Source of the DNA: VRUE01 sp963704505 | Lineage (GTDB): Bacteria; Actinomycetota; Thermoleophilia; Solirubrobacterales; 70-9 | Direction of reading: 5' to 3' | DNA length: 64,000 nucleotides | Assembly: GCA_963704505.1 (NCBI GenBank) | Contig: OY969912.1 | Span: 62,001 to 126,000 of the forward strand | Part shown: positions 17,792 to 30,100 of the stretch, piece after piece | How the letters are laid out: each line of letters starts with the position of its first letter | Position numbering within the stretch: position 1 is the first letter of the stretch | Program-made: the position numbers and the translations under genes | The notes under the pieces: generated by a model | Database searches by the model: none | Seen by the model: the letters and a program-made list of their open reading frames with translations, nothing else | Told to the model about the DNA's origin: nothing

Positions 17792-20052
17792 CGCCCAGCC
17801 CTCCGGCCATGGGCCTTCTTGGTTTTCTTCACGCATTTGCCGAACTTCTTGATCTGGTTCTTCTTGCAGCGCAGCGGCTTTTTCGGCGCGGGCAGCGGCA
17901 GATTTCCGGAGGCCCTCGAGCGCAGCGAGCCCGGGGTCGGATCTTCGGGTTCGGGGGGCAGCGCCTGGCAGGCGTCGCCGAAGCAGGGGATCGGTCCCGG
18001 CGCCACCGGAAGGCCGCCGGCGACCCGGGCGACGTAGACGTCGACCAGGCCCGGATCGGCCGGGACCAGCGAGCCGTCGGTCAGGAAGTAGGCGTCGCTG
18101 CCGTCGGTGGTGGCATCGGCAAAGGAGGCGCCGCCTTCGGCCCGGCCGCTCGAGATCAGGTTGACGCAGCCGGCGTACTTGGCGCAGCCGCCGCTGCCGG
18201 TGGCCTCCCACTGGTAGACGTCCTGCTCGCGGTTGGTGTCCTGCGGGGCCATCACATCGAGGCTGTCGAAGAAGACGTGCTGCGAGTCGGCCGAGAGGAC
18301 GCGCGGCTTGTAGGCGCCGAAGGCGCTGCCGTTGGGGCTGGCGCCGGGCAGGCTCGCACCGCCGACCGGCCTTTCCCCGGACGGGTTGCAGGAGACGCAG
18401 GCGAGACGCGAGGGAATCGTCCCCGGGCCGGGCGCGGTGAAGAGATAGACCTCAGGCTCGAGGACGCCGGTTTTGATGTTCCTGTTGTCGTAACCGGTCG
18501 GTTCGAAGGCCGAGGAGACGAAGAGGACGTGGCGCCCGTCGGAGCTGACCCGGGCATTTCCGGTCGTCGGCGGGTAGCTGCCGGCGTCGGCGCGTGAGCC
18601 GACCGGCGCGACTTTGCCGGTGGAGGACCAGAGGAAGATGCCGCCGGCGGTGACGTAGTAGACGCGGGAACCGTCGTCGGAGGCTCCGAGAACCCCCTGC
18701 ACTCCGCCGAACGGGGTGACGTCGGTGGCAGTGCCGGTGGACGCGACGTAGCGCCAGAGGTGCCCTCCCTTGCTGAAGAAGGCGACTGAGCCGTCGAGGC
18801 TGGCGGTCTCGAAGGTCCCGCCTCCCCCCTGCCCTTCGTCGACCTGTTTCGTGACGCCCCCGTCCCGTAGGTAGAGGTTGGTGCCGTTGGTCCAGTAGAC
18901 CCGGGAGCCGTCGGGGGAGATCGCCCGGCTCTGGGCGGCGAGCTTGGCGCCCGGCGCCGTGTTGATGAGCACCAGTTCGGAGCCGGACTTCTCGTAGAGG
19001 TTCTGTTTGGAGGCGTCGCATTCGCCATCGCTGCCGGGCACTTCGACAGCGCCCGAGGTGAGCGCCGCGCAGGTGGAGAGGATCACGTGGGCGAGGTCCG
19101 GGGTGGCGCCGGCGAAGGCGAGTTCGAAGTCCTCCGGCCCGAGCGCGAGGGTCGCGATGTCGGTATTCGACAGCATCGCCTTGAAGGATCCGTCCGAGCC
19201 CGAGCGCAGGTAGTAGTTGCGGTATCCGGCGGGGGCACCCGACCCGGCGACGGGAGCGTTCGCGACCGGGCACTGGCTGGAGGCGGAGCTCAGGCAACGG
19301 CGGCCGTTGCTGAGCAGGGCGGTTTCGAGGTCGGTGGAGAAGAGCTGGTAGGGAACGCCGCTGGTCGGCGCTTCCGGGTAGCTGCCCGAGATCATCGGCA
19401 GGGTGACGTTGTCCGTCGTCCATTCGGTCTGGCCCCTGGTGGAGACGTACTGGCTACCTCCCGGCGCGCCCTTCGGGTCGCCGAAGGCCGAGGCCGAGCT
19501 GTAGGTGATCGCGTCGCCCTCCGCCGCGGCCTGAATCACGGCTCCGCCCAGGATGCCGCCGAAGCTCTGGATCTCACCGCTGTTCTTGTCGATCACGGAG
19601 ACCATCTCCCAGCTGCGGTCGTCGGGCAGGGCCGTGCTCGGGGTGGACGCGGTGGTGGTCAGCGGCCGGGTGGGGCCCGGGGTGGCGCCGCCGGTGTTGG
19701 TAGCGACGATCCGGTACCGGTAGGCGGTGTCCGGCTCAAGGCCGCCGAGGTGCTGGACCACGGCGATCGGCAGTCCGCTCGAGCCGATGAACGCTTCGTT
19801 CCCGGCCGGAACCCGGCTGGCTTCGGTGAATCCGGTGGCGAGGAAGGCTTCTTCGGTGATGTATTCGAAGCGGTAGCTGGTCGCGAAGCCGGCCGGGTTG
19901 ATTTCGCCTCGCAGGTTGGCCGAGGTGCCGGCGACCGAGGTCACCCAGGTTGCCGTCACTTCCGGGGGCGGCGTGTCGGCGACGGCCTGGGACACGGAGA
20001 CGCCGAGGGCCAAGACCGCCAACACCGCCCCGATGCATGCCCTGCGTCTCAT
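17788..20052 (-). CDS. P5: secreted FN3-like and propeller protein (P family), shortest member
   Basis: The protein is 754 aa with a signal peptide ending near residue 25 (SVSQAVA). A single fibronectin-III-like module covers about residues 28-135 (TSYRFEYITEEAF, YRYRIVATNTGG). The usual CPN...CRAYE boundary is reduced to LPDDRSWEMVS near 145, so both cysteines are missing. A propeller follows (about 150-660), with SPDGSRVYWTNGTNLYLRDG, GVLGASDDGSRVYYVT and ACVSCNPSGERP. CFGDACQALP near 695 precedes the tail CKKNQIKKFGKCVKK and a basic end. The ATG overlaps the Q4 stop by 4 nt. Confidence 0.92.
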   Translation of the reverse strand: MRRRACIGAVLAVLALGVSVSQAVADTPPPEVTATWVTSVAGTSANLRGEINPAGFATSYRFEYITEEAFLATGFTEASRVPAGNEAFIGSSGLPIAVVQHLGGLEPDTAYRYRIVATNTGGATPGPTRPLTTTASTPSTALPDDRSWEMVSVIDKNSGEIQSFGGILGGAVIQAAAEGDAITYSSASAFGDPKGAPGGSQYVSTRGQTEWTTDNVTLPMISGSYPEAPTSGVPYQLFSTDLETALLSNGRRCLSSASSQCPVANAPVAGSGAPAGYRNYYLRSGSDGSFKAMLSNTDIATLALGPEDFELAFAGATPDLAHVILSTCAALTSGAVEVPGSDGECDASKQNLYEKSGSELVLINTAPGAKLAAQSRAISPDGSRVYWTNGTNLYLRDGGVTKQVDEGQGGGGTFETASLDGSVAFFSKGGHLWRYVASTGTATDVTPFGGVQGVLGASDDGSRVYYVTAGGIFLWSSTGKVAPVGSRADAGSYPPTTGNARVSSDGRHVLFVSSAFEPTGYDNRNIKTGVLEPEVYLFTAPGPGTIPSRLACVSCNPSGERPVGGASLPGASPNGSAFGAYKPRVLSADSQHVFFDSLDVMAPQDTNREQDVYQWEATGSGGCAKYAGCVNLISSGRAEGGASFADATTDGSDAYFLTDGSLVPADPGLVDVYVARVAGGLPVAPGPIPCFGDACQALPPEPEDPTPGSLRSRASGNLPLPAPKKPLRCKKNQIKKFGKCVKKTKKAHGRRAGR

Positions 20053-23000
20053 CCGCCGGCCCCCTGCCGCGAGCGCTGCCTGTGCTTACGGGCACTCTTC
20101 TTGCAGCTGGTGGCGGCCACCGGCTGCTGGCCGGCGCTCTTGCCGTTTTGGCCGTCGATCTGAGCGACCGCCCTTCTGCCATGGGCGCAGAGGTTGGTGT
20201 TGTTTTCCAGCAGGCCCTTCTTGCCGCCCTTCATGTTGAGGACGAAGCTCGAGACCGGGGCGTCGGGGACGCTTTCGAAGGTTGCCCGCAGGCCCCCGTC
20301 CTTATTGGAGTCGATGCGCCCGTCGAGCACGACATCGATCTGACCGTGCAGGTCGGCGACGAGGTCGGGCAGCTTGTTGGAGGAGCTGCGCAGGTAGACC
20401 GGGCCCTGGAGTGGCGCATCGAGGAGCGGCGTCGTCGCCTTGGCGCTGCCGTAGACCGATGCCGCAGGACAGGCGTCGGCCGCGAACTCGACCCTGGTGC
20501 AGATCGTCTTGATGTGGGTGTTGTCGAGGAACTCCGAGCTCGGCAGCGCGACTGACACCCGGCTTATGTTCGAGTCGGCCTCGCGACCGCTGAGCACCGC
20601 CCTCAGCGCAGGGTGGCCGGTGCGCTTGGTGTCGCCGCGGAGACTGAGAGAGAGCGTCGGTTTGAAGTGGAGGCGGCTGCAGTCACCGACCTGGAAGTGC
20701 TGGTTGAAGGAAACACTCTGCCCGGTGAGAGCGGTGACCAGGCCGGTGATCGCCAGCGGGTTGCAGGAGGTCGGGTTCTTGGTAAACGGGTTGCGGTCGA
20801 GGCTGATGACCACCGAGCGCAGGGCCAGGGGGATCCCCTTGAGGATCGACGGGATCGGGTCGGAGACCGCTCGGACCTGGGTCGTCACCGGGTCGACGTA
20901 GAGCGCGTTGCGGACGACGACGGCCCCGAGGTCAAACGGTCCGGCGACCGCCGGGGTGACGACCGCCAGGCTCAGCGGAGCGCCCTTGTACGGGCCCGCG
21001 AGGTAGACGCTGCCGGAGACGTGAAACGGGGTCGGCCCGGCGCCGGCTGCGATGAAGGCGCTGCCGACCCGCGAGGCGGCCGGGCACGATGGCGAAGCAA
21101 GCTCCGCCCTGCCGGTCGAGTCCGCGGTCCTGGCCAATGCCGCATCGGAGCAATAGGGGATGCCGGCGAGCTTCGCCAGCAGGCCCGTGGGAAGGGTCGC
21201 CTCGACTCCGGTCAGGCGTTGCGTGCCGTCCGCCCGAGAGAGCCTCAGGCTGAAGGGCGAGTAGAGGCCCGCCGTCGGTTCGAAGGTGCCGGCTTCGAAT
21301 TTCGGCGTGTCGGGCGCCGAGGCTTCGTCCTTGACGCAATCGCCCGCGGCCGCCCCACGTTCGATCTCGAAGGAGTCTTCGGGGTGCGCGACCCGGCCTT
21401 CCGGAGCCGACCAGGGGGTCAGATTGCTGTGAACGGTGTAGGTGCCGCAGGCGATGCCGGTCTTCAGCGGCGCCCCGGCGCCCTTGAAGAATTCGAGCTG
21501 CAGGTCTTCGAAGGGCAGCTGCGGGGCTTCGGAGAGGGTCGCGGTGAGCTGGCCGGTCACCGGGTCGCCCTGGAGTTCCATGGGCAGCTTGAGGACGATG
21601 CCCGAGGCCGGGTCGTCGACGGCGAGATAGACGGCGAGGACGGAACCGAATGGATTGTCGTTCGGAGTGGCGAGAAAAACCGAGCCTTCCAGCGGGTGGT
21701 CGATGACGGACGGGGAGTCGATCCGAACCGTCCCGATCTTCGACCCGGACGGGCAGCCCGCCGCGGCTTCGGTGAACTGCGGGGTGCCGGGGGCGATCGC
21801 CCCGAAGGTGGAGACGCTCATCTGACGGGGTTCGGCCGGGGGTTCCGGCGCGACCGTCACGCCGGCGTCTTTGCCCGTCAGCGTCGAAGTCGCGGTCAGC
21901 GACGGTTCGGTCCCCGCCAGGTCGCCGACGAAGAACACTTGGAAGAAGCGGGTGGTTTTTTTGACCTCGGTCGCCCTGACGAAGACGTTGCCGGGGAACA
22001 GGTTTTCGAGCTCGACCCCGGGGATCGGCGCAAGCGCTTCCTGGATCGCCTCGGCGGGGGCATCGAAGCTGAGCGCGGTGGTCAGATGGGCGCCGTTCTG
22101 TTCGCTCGTGGTCGGGTTGCTGAGTTCGACGAACGGGAAGGCCGAGCCGAATGGGAAGCCGGCGATTTTGGTGCCCGGGGCGATTCCGGGGCCGTCGATC
22201 GGTTCGCCGAGGCGCACCCGCCGGGTCGGGTTGAGGAGGAAGACCTGCGTCGCTTCTTTGGGGAAGCTCGCTTCGACGGCGTTGTCGGTGGTGCCGCCGG
22301 CGACGTGGAGGGTGTAGCCGCCGTCTTCGCCGGTCACGGCGACGCTCTGGCTGGGAGGGTCGGAGACGGTGCCGCTCAGCTCGAGGTACGTCGGTCGCGG
22401 CCAGGGCGCCGACGTAGGTGACGATCCAGCCGCCGGGGGCACCCCGGAGCTGGACGTTCCCGGCGAGGCCGGGGAGCGTTTCGATCGCTTGGGTCACTTC
22501 GGCGCGGTCGGCAGTCGCCGGGATCGGCGCGGTGCTGGCGCCGCCGCGACTGACTACGAAGGAGCCTGAGACCGTCACCGGGGGCAGGTCGTAGCGGAGC
22601 AGCTGGCGCTCGTTGCTCGTTCCCGTGTAACCGATCTGCGAGGGGGTGCAGGAGTCGAGCCCGTTGGCCGACGAGGGGTTCACGGTCAGGCCGGGCGGCA
22701 GCAAGATCTTGCTCTGCCGCAGCTCGGCCTCGGCGTTGCCGTCCGAGTCTTCGTTCTGCGGGATGTGGACGTGGAATTCGAGGCCGGTCGGGCTGTCGGC
22801 CAGGTTGGTGGTCGGTTTGGCGGAGATCGTCGGGCTGAAGTCCACCTGGTCGCAGCCGCTCATCGCGGGCGCTTCGAAGGGAGCGGCGGACGTGTTCTGA
22901 TCCGGGTGCTGCCAGGTCGTCGAGTCCATCGTCGTGACCAGTGGCTGACCGCAAATCGTCGGATTGGAGAGCAGCGGCAGATACGGGGCCGGTTCCGGGT

Positions 23001-23676
23001 AGGGGCCGGGAGTGGGAAACCCGTTGTTGCTGACCCTTTCCGCGTCGTGGGCAGGGTCGCCGGGCACCCCCCAGATCGTCACCTTCGATTCGAGCAGCCC
23101 GACCGCCTCGCTGAGGCCGCGCAGGGTAGAGGTGACGCCGTAGTCGGTTCCGCTGCGGACGTGGAAGTTGATGTGGACGTTGCTGGCGACCACTTTGAAG
23201 GCGAACTGAGCCGGAACGCCAGGGGGCGGCACCAGGTTGAACACGGGGTAGGGAATGTTTGCCTGGCCGGCGGTGAGTCGGATCGTGGCGGTGCCAATCT
23301 GGGTCGCGACCGGGCAGTTGAAGCCGTGGAATGCATCCTGGGTGCATCTGGGGAAGGCCGCGGCGTTGGCGACGATGCCCGGGGGCATTTCGAAGGTCGC
23401 GTTCTTCACGTTCGCCGCAGGGCCCGTGTGGCCGTCGTTGAAGATCGGTTCCGGAGTCGTGTTCTGGTTGACCGCGAATGTGTTGAGCAGTTCGAAGGGA
23501 CGGGCACCGGCGGTGGTCGACGGCGACTGGTCCAGGCTGACGCCGGGGGCGACGAAGGTCGGGATCGTGAACTCGCGGGCCTCGGCGTCGCCGAGGTGCA
23601 GACAGCCCCAGGCACACGCGAACGCCGCCAGCGCCAGGAGGGAGCGCGGGACCCGCGTCTTGCCGAGGGCGATCAT
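20049..23676 (-). pseudogene. Q4: secreted Cys-module protein with large insertion, apparent +1 frameshift
   Basis: Two frames join into one Q protein. The first runs from the ATG at 23676 (4-nt overlap with P4) through the signal peptide, CTQDAFHGFNCPVATQIG and CTPSQIGYTG to GGWIVTYVGALAATD near 22390. The second continues YLELSGTVSDP, then CPSGSKIG, CPAASRVG, CTRVEFAADACPAASVYG and the tail CKKSARKHRQRSRQGAGG. The span is 3628 bases, three-fold plus one, so a single extra base explains it. A segment of about 280 residues (about 21765-22630) is inserted between the two cysteines of module 2 and contains the break. Both halves keep normal coding character, so the mutation is recent, or a sequencing error. 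Confidence 0.85.
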
Positions 23677-26600
23677 CTGCGGTCCTTCTTCTTGCGGACC
23701 GCTTCGAATTTGAGCCTGAAATCGGCGCGCGAGGTCGCTCCGCCGCTGGACCTGAAGAGAATTTCGGGCTTGGTCCTCAGGGTGCCCTTGTTCCGCAGCC
23801 TTTTCTCGGCGGTGGCCTTCAACGCCAGCGTGACCGTCACCGAGCCGGCGGCGGTGACCGCTTTCTTCAGCGGCGTCAGGCCCTGGCCGGAGATCGCCAG
23901 CTCGCCGCCGCCCGGCACCACGACGCGCAGCTGGGCCTTCGAGCCCCTGACGGTCTCGGCGCCGAAGACCGAAACCTTCCCGGTCGCCTCGAACGTGGCC
24001 GAGCCGGCGGTCGGGACTTCCACCGCCGAGGACGCCGGCCCGCGGCAGGCTTCTCCCTGGCAGCCGGCGGCTTCGGTCCGCGGCGGCACGGTCGCGTTCA
24101 CCCGCGCGTCGTAGACGGCGAAGACAGGGCCTTCCCCGCGGGCGAGTTCGTCGAAGGTCGCGATGAAGACGTCGTCGCCGGAGAGGCTGGCGCCGACCAG
24201 AAGCGCCGTGGCTCCGCCCCCGGGACTGAGCAGATGGACTTCGCCGCCCTCGTACTCGAAGACGTTCATCAACCCGCTGCCCGCCCGAGGCACGATCGCG
24301 TCGTTGCTCTGGAAGAAGACCTTGCTGCCGTCTTCGCTCACCACCCGGCCGACGATCGCGGCGTCCCCGTTCGGCGGTTCGCCGTCCGGCCGGCATGACG
24401 CGCACTCGAGCGCCCCGTTGTAGGTGTACTTGTAGACCTCGGTGTGACCGGCGTTGTCGTAGCCCGTCTGCGGTTCGTTGGTCATGAAGCCGGCGTAGAG
24501 GCCGTTGGGCGTCACGTAGAAGGGGAAGCCGGTTTCGAAGGTGCCGACCGGGTTGGTGGCGACGAACTTGATCTCGCCTTCGTGCTCGACGTAGATGTTG
24601 CGGGAGCCGGAGGTCCCTCCGGGAGCGAGCTTGCCGCTCGCGATGAAGTAGATGTAGGAGGCGTCGCGGCTGGCGCCGACGACGTGCTCGACGCCCGCGC
24701 CGGTTTCTTTGTCGGTCGGTTCATGGTCGACGGTGAGGTCGGTGAGGACGCCGGTTTTGACGTCGTAGGAGTAGAGGTCGCTGCCTTTGTTGTTGAGAAC
24801 CCCGCTGGTCCTGCCGGTGTAGGCGTCTTCGGTCAGCTCCGAGGTGCTTGTGAAGATGACCTCCGAGCCGTCCGCGGATATGCCCGCGGAGCCGACGGAT
24901 AGAGCGGGCCCGGGACTGCCCGGCTTCTGCGAGGTCGAGACGTTGATCGTTTTTTCGGCGTTGACGCGAAGGAAGAGGTCGGAGTAGCCCGCCGCGTTGA
25001 AGAGGACGCTGCGGCCGTCGTCGGAGGCGATCGGCTGCGCCGCCCTGTTGGTGGGCAGGCTGCCGCCGGACGGGGCCGGTTCACCATCGGGGAGGATCGT
25101 CACCAGTCGAAGCTGCCCGTCCCGCCATTCATAGGGGTTGAGGGCGACATCAGGATCGGTGTCGAACTGCCGCACAGTCGAGACGATGAAGAGGCGGGTG
25201 AAGTCCTGCGACGCCGCGAGAAGTTCGCCGCCGTAGCCATAGACCGCGGGGCCGATGTTGGTCAGCGGAATGATGCTGTCGTCGGCGCGGCGGAGGTAGA
25301 GGTTCGTCCCCGCGGGAGAGGCGGCTCCGACGAGGGGCATGTTGATCCAGAGCAGCGATTGCCTGAGGTCGGTCGACAGACCGACCGAGGACGGGTTGAG
25401 CGTGTAGGCGGTGCCGGTGGCCTGCGGGGTGGCGGCCGAGAGGCCCTTGGTGCTCCAGCCCGACGAGCCGCGAAGAGCGACCAGCGTGTTGTCGACGGCG
25501 GTGCTGCCTTCGGCGCTATCGGGAGCGTCGGAGGCCTGCCACGCGGCGGCACTGCCGTCGGGCGCGACGCCCTGGGGGGTGAAAAAGGGCCAGATGACAG
25601 GGGCCGAGCCGTTCAGCCCGGGAGTCGTGAATTCGTATGCGCGGCAATCCGGGAGCGTCGCGGATGGGCCGACTCGCGAGGCTTCGTTGGGACAGGCCAC
25701 CGGTGGCCCGGGGGTCGGGCGGGTCGTAAAGACGCGCTCGACGCCGACCGTTTCCTCTTCGGTGAGCGTGTTGGTGGCAACCAGGCGGTAGTGGTAATTC
25801 GTATTCGGCGAGAGTCCGGTGAGCGGGGTCGTGACCACGTGCAGGATCTGGTCTTCGAATGGCAGCGCGACGGGTTCGGACGGAGCGACTTCCTCGTAGG
25901 TCACGTCGCCGGCGCCTTCGTCGACCCCCCACTCGAACTGGTAGACGACTGGACCTTCGACGGGGTTGAGCTTCCCCCCCAGTGTGGCCGTCGTGTCGTG
26001 CACGTCGCTGGCCGACTGCGTTTCGACCACGGGTTTTCCCGTCGTCGTGAAGTTGGTCGCATCCTGGATATCGACTCCGCCGGCGTTGGAGACGACCAGT
26101 CGCAGGTGGTAGGTGGTTTTGGCGCTGAGGCCGGTGATCTTCGCGGTCACGGGGATCTGGCCCGGGTCTTTGATCTGGTCGGGATCGCACCGAATTTCGG
26201 TCGCCCCCTGGAATCCTTCGGGGTGCCCGTCGGTGTCGGTCGTGACTTCCGGGGCTCCTTCCCCGGGTTCGACCAGCCCGCTGCCGTCGGCGGTGATCTG
26301 TTCAACGTCTTTGACCGCAAGCGGCCCGGTGAAGACGACCGCGTAGGGGAAGGCGCCGCTCGCACTGCCCGGGCCGCCGCTGACCGTCACGCCGCCCGGT
26401 CCAATCGAGGAGAGGCCCTGAAGCGCCACCCGGACGGTCGCGGCCGCGGCATCGAAGGCGATCGGCGCCGTCGTCTGCCCGCCGAAGCTGAGCGTGTAGG
26501 TGCCGCCGTTCGCCCTCACCCTGAGCTGCTGTTTCTCATTGCGGGGTTGGTAGGCAGCGTCCGTGATGTACTCGAAGTGGCAGACTGACGTCGAAGGCGA

Positions 26601-27114
26601 AGTTGGTGCCCACCGGACGGTCGATGGTGGCGACGGGTTCCGCCGTGTAGTTGCCGATGTCAGTGGCGCCGGCGAAGTTGAGGACCGTCGGAGGGGCGAC
26701 CGGAAGGGTGGTGAATTCAGCCACCGGCGAGAAGAACTGCCCTTCGACGTTGGTGCCCTGGAGGCGGTATTTGTAGGTGGTGCCGGGCCTGAGCGCGACG
26801 CCGAAGGTGGGACAGCAGGACCCCGGTACCTCGTGGAGGTCTTCGCCGACCGGGGTCGGCCCCGCGTTCGCCGGGATCGACTGTTCCAGCCAGAGCGGCC
26901 CATCCTTCCACCCTTCCACCAGGGGGTCGGTCGTGTACTGGAAGTTGTAGGCGGTGGTGTTGTCCCCGGGGTCGAGGGTCCCGTTCACGAACGCGTTGAC
27001 GTAGGCGGGCGTCGCCGAGCCGATCGTCAGCGTCGGCGGGACGGCGCTGGCGGACCCGGCCGTCAGCCCGAGGGCCGACACCGTGAGGGCGAGGATGACG
27101 AGCAGCCTCCGCAT
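23673..27114 (-). pseudogene. P4: secreted FN3-like and propeller protein, apparent +1 frameshift
   Basis: The ATG at 27114 shares one base with the Q3 stop. A signal peptide (LLVILALTVSALGLTAGSAS) and two FN3-like modules run to TNFAFDV near 26590. The frame then stops at 26536, while the +1 frame carries on with CHFEYITDAAYQP, as expected from P6 (CRFEYVSDAQYQP). It continues through FSGGP-type FN3 strands, CPNEASR...LPDCRAYEF (about residue 475), a propeller with LECASCRPDG, CQGEACRGPA, a C-terminal beta domain and KFEAVRKKKDRR. The span is 3442 bases, three-fold plus one. A real pseudogene, a sequencing error or +1 frameshifting are all possible. Confidence 0.85.
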
Positions 27115-30100
27115 CAGCGGTGGTGCCGCCTGTGCTTCTTCGCCCGGTGCTTACCGGTCTTGGGCTTCTTGCAGCTCGTTGCTAGAACCGGGCGCTGTTT
27201 GGAGACGAGCCCGTTCTGGGCGTTGAAGAGCGCCGTCGCGCGGTACCTGCGGGCGCAGAGGTTGGTGTTGTTTTCGAGCAGACCCTTCTTGCCCCCCAGC
27301 ATTTCGAGCACGAAGCTCGAGATCGGGGTGTCCGGAACCGTCTCGAAGGTCGCCCGGATGCCGTTCTTCTTGGTCGTGTCGATCCGCCCGGCGACGGCGA
27401 TATCGACCTGGCCGCGCAGATCGGCGACGAGGTCGGGCAGCTTGTTCGAAGAGCTGCGCAGGTAGACCGGCCCCGCGATCGGCGCGGCGAGCAGTGGCGT
27501 GGTCGCCCGAGCGTAGCCGTAGACCGAGTCGGCCGGGCACTGCGAGGCGGCGAACTGGACCCTGGTGCAGACCGTGCCGATGTGGTCGTTGTCGAGGAAC
27601 TCCGAGCTCGGCAGCGAGACCGCGGCGCTGGAGAGATTGGCGTCGCCCGGACGCGGGGTGAGGACCGCTTTCAGCGCCGGGTGGCCCCTGCGCTTCGTCC
27701 CGCCCTTGAGGCTCAGCTCGAGCTTCGGGTTAAAGGCGAGCTTGTCGCATTCCCCGACCTGGAACGGGTAGGAGGCGGTGGCGGTGGCGCCGCTTGCGCC
27801 CGCGACCGTCGCGGTCACCGACTGCGCCGCGCAGTTGGTCGGGTTGAGGGCGAAGTTCGAGCGGTCCAACGTGGTCTGGATCGAGCGAATGCGCAGCGGG
27901 ACGCCGTCCAGCATCTGCGGGATCGGGTCGGCCTTCACGGTCAGCTGCCCGGATTCACGGTCGAGGAAGGTGGCCGCCCGGATCACGACGTCGCCGAGGT
28001 CGAGGGGTCCGGCGACCGCCGGGGTGATGAAGACGATGCTCAGGGGGGCGCCTTGGTATGGACCGGCGAGATAGGCGTTGCCGGTGGCCTGGAAGGGGTT
28101 GGTGCCGGGGCCGGCGCCCGCGGCCACCGAGCCGACCCGGCTCGCGTCGGGGCATGACGGCGAGGCTTGCTCGGCGACTCCGCTGCGGCCGCTTGCCGCG
28201 GCGATCGAGGCCTCGGAGCAGTAGGGAATCCCGGCGACCTTCGCGGTGAAGCCCTTGGGCAGGATGACGTCGAGGGACCGCAGCTCCTGTTGGCCGTCCT
28301 GCCTGGATACCTTGAAGACGAAGGGCGAGCTGGCACCGGCGGCGGCGTTCTCGGTCCCGGCGGTGAGGGCCGGCTTGAAGGGCCTCGCCTCCGGCGTGCC
28401 GGTGCAGGCCGAGCCCTCCGGTCCGGAGGTGACGTCGAACGTGCTCGAAAGATGGGCGTCGGGGACTTCCGGCGTGCCCCAGGGGACGAGGTCGGCTGCC
28501 GTCGCGTAGGAACCGCAATTGACCGGCGTCGCCAGCGGGGCCCGCGGGCCCGACTTGAAGTTGATGTGCAGCGTGCTCGCCGGGAGCTGCGGGTTTTCCG
28601 TGAATGTCGCGGTCAGCTGGCCGGTCTGCTTGTCGGCCCTGGCGATGCCCGGCAGCTTGAAGTTGATCCCGAAGCGGGGGGACTCGATCTGGATCAGGAG
28701 CCGGAAGATGCCGTCCTGGTCACCGGTTGGGCTGAAGTCCCCCGGGTGCGGCTTGATCAGGTAGATGTCGCCGCCGATCGTTTCGGCGCCGGTGATCGCG
28801 TCGGTGACCGGGTCGTGGGCGGCGACCAACGGCGTGGTCGTGGTGACCGTGCCGATCTTCGAGGCGTCGGGGCAGGTGACCGGGGTGACCGTGTCGAGGT
28901 GGACCTGGTCGCCCGCCGGGTCGTCGGCCTGATCCGAACATCCGCCGAGCCCGGTGGCCGAGGACGGCGAGATGCTGAGCCCGGCCGGCAGTTTGACGGT
29001 GATGTCCTTCGGCTCCGGCGTCTGTGGTTCGGACGGGTTGAATTCCGAGTGGATGTCGGTCGGGTCGTTGGTCTGGGGAAATTTGAAGGAGACCCCAAGG
29101 CCGGTCGGCTGATCCGACTGCACCGCTCCCCCGACCCGGTCGGGATCAACGCCGAAGGTCGGGTTGAATTCGAGTTTGTCGCAACCCGTGACCGGTGTTG
29201 CGGGGGTGGTCTTGTGATTCCAGTTCGGGTCGCTGCGATCAGGGGTGTCGTTGGGCAGCCTCTGTGCCGCGGTTTCCCAGGAGTCGAGGAACACGCCCCA
29301 CTGCGGGTCTTTTTCCGAGCAATCGACCGGGTTGGTCAGGAACGGGGCTTCGGCGCTCGGGGTTTCGTTTCCACGCTGAGGGAAACCGAAGAAACGCGCT
29401 TCGAAGTTTTGGAAGATAAGGATGTGCGGGGCGTCGACCGCGCCCAGCGTCAGCCCGTAGCCTTCGGATCGCGGCCGCGGGTTGACGTAGACGGAGACCC
29501 TCGTGCCGACGATGCTCGCCACGAACTGGGCGGCGTAACCGCGGTCGGGCTTGACGTTGAAGAGCGGGCTGGGGTAGTTGTTGAGCGCCAGGTAGCCGAC
29601 CTGAGAGCCGGCCGGGCAATGCGTGATGAAGCTGATGTTCTGGGTCGGGCAGCGCGGCGCCGCGGAGGGGTTGCCGAAGAATCCGATCGGCAGGTCGGTA
29701 AAGGAGTCCTTGAACGCCTCGGTCGGGTAGTTGAAATCGGGGTTGTCCTGGAGTGGGAACGAGTAGCTGGTGGAGGCGCTGGACCCGTGACCTCCAGCCA
29801 CCCCGTAGGGCGCTTCGCTTTCGTCGGCGACGCCGGCTTTGAGGTTGAGGACTTCGAATGTGCGCTTGTCTTCGACTTCGACCGTCTTGCTGGCGGTGAT
29901 TTCCGGCGCACCCCCATTGGAGACGGTCATCGTGTTGGTGATCGTGTCCGGGGCGTCCTGGTCGACCGAGAACCTGACCGGGATTTCAAATTCTTCCCCG
30001 ACGGCGACGACGAAGCCGAATCCCGGCGGGAACGTGCAGACAACCGGTTCGGCCCGGGGACAGGGAAAGACCATCCTGGCTTCGACCAGTTTGGTGTTCG

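Noticed and set aside
20613..22421. Open frame of 602 codons on the plus strand opposite Q4
   Set aside because: Antisense shadow that ends near the frameshift only by chance.
20049..22442. The second half of Q4 as a separate gene
   Set aside because: It has no signal peptide or ribosome site, and begins in the middle of a module whose first half is in the preceding frame.
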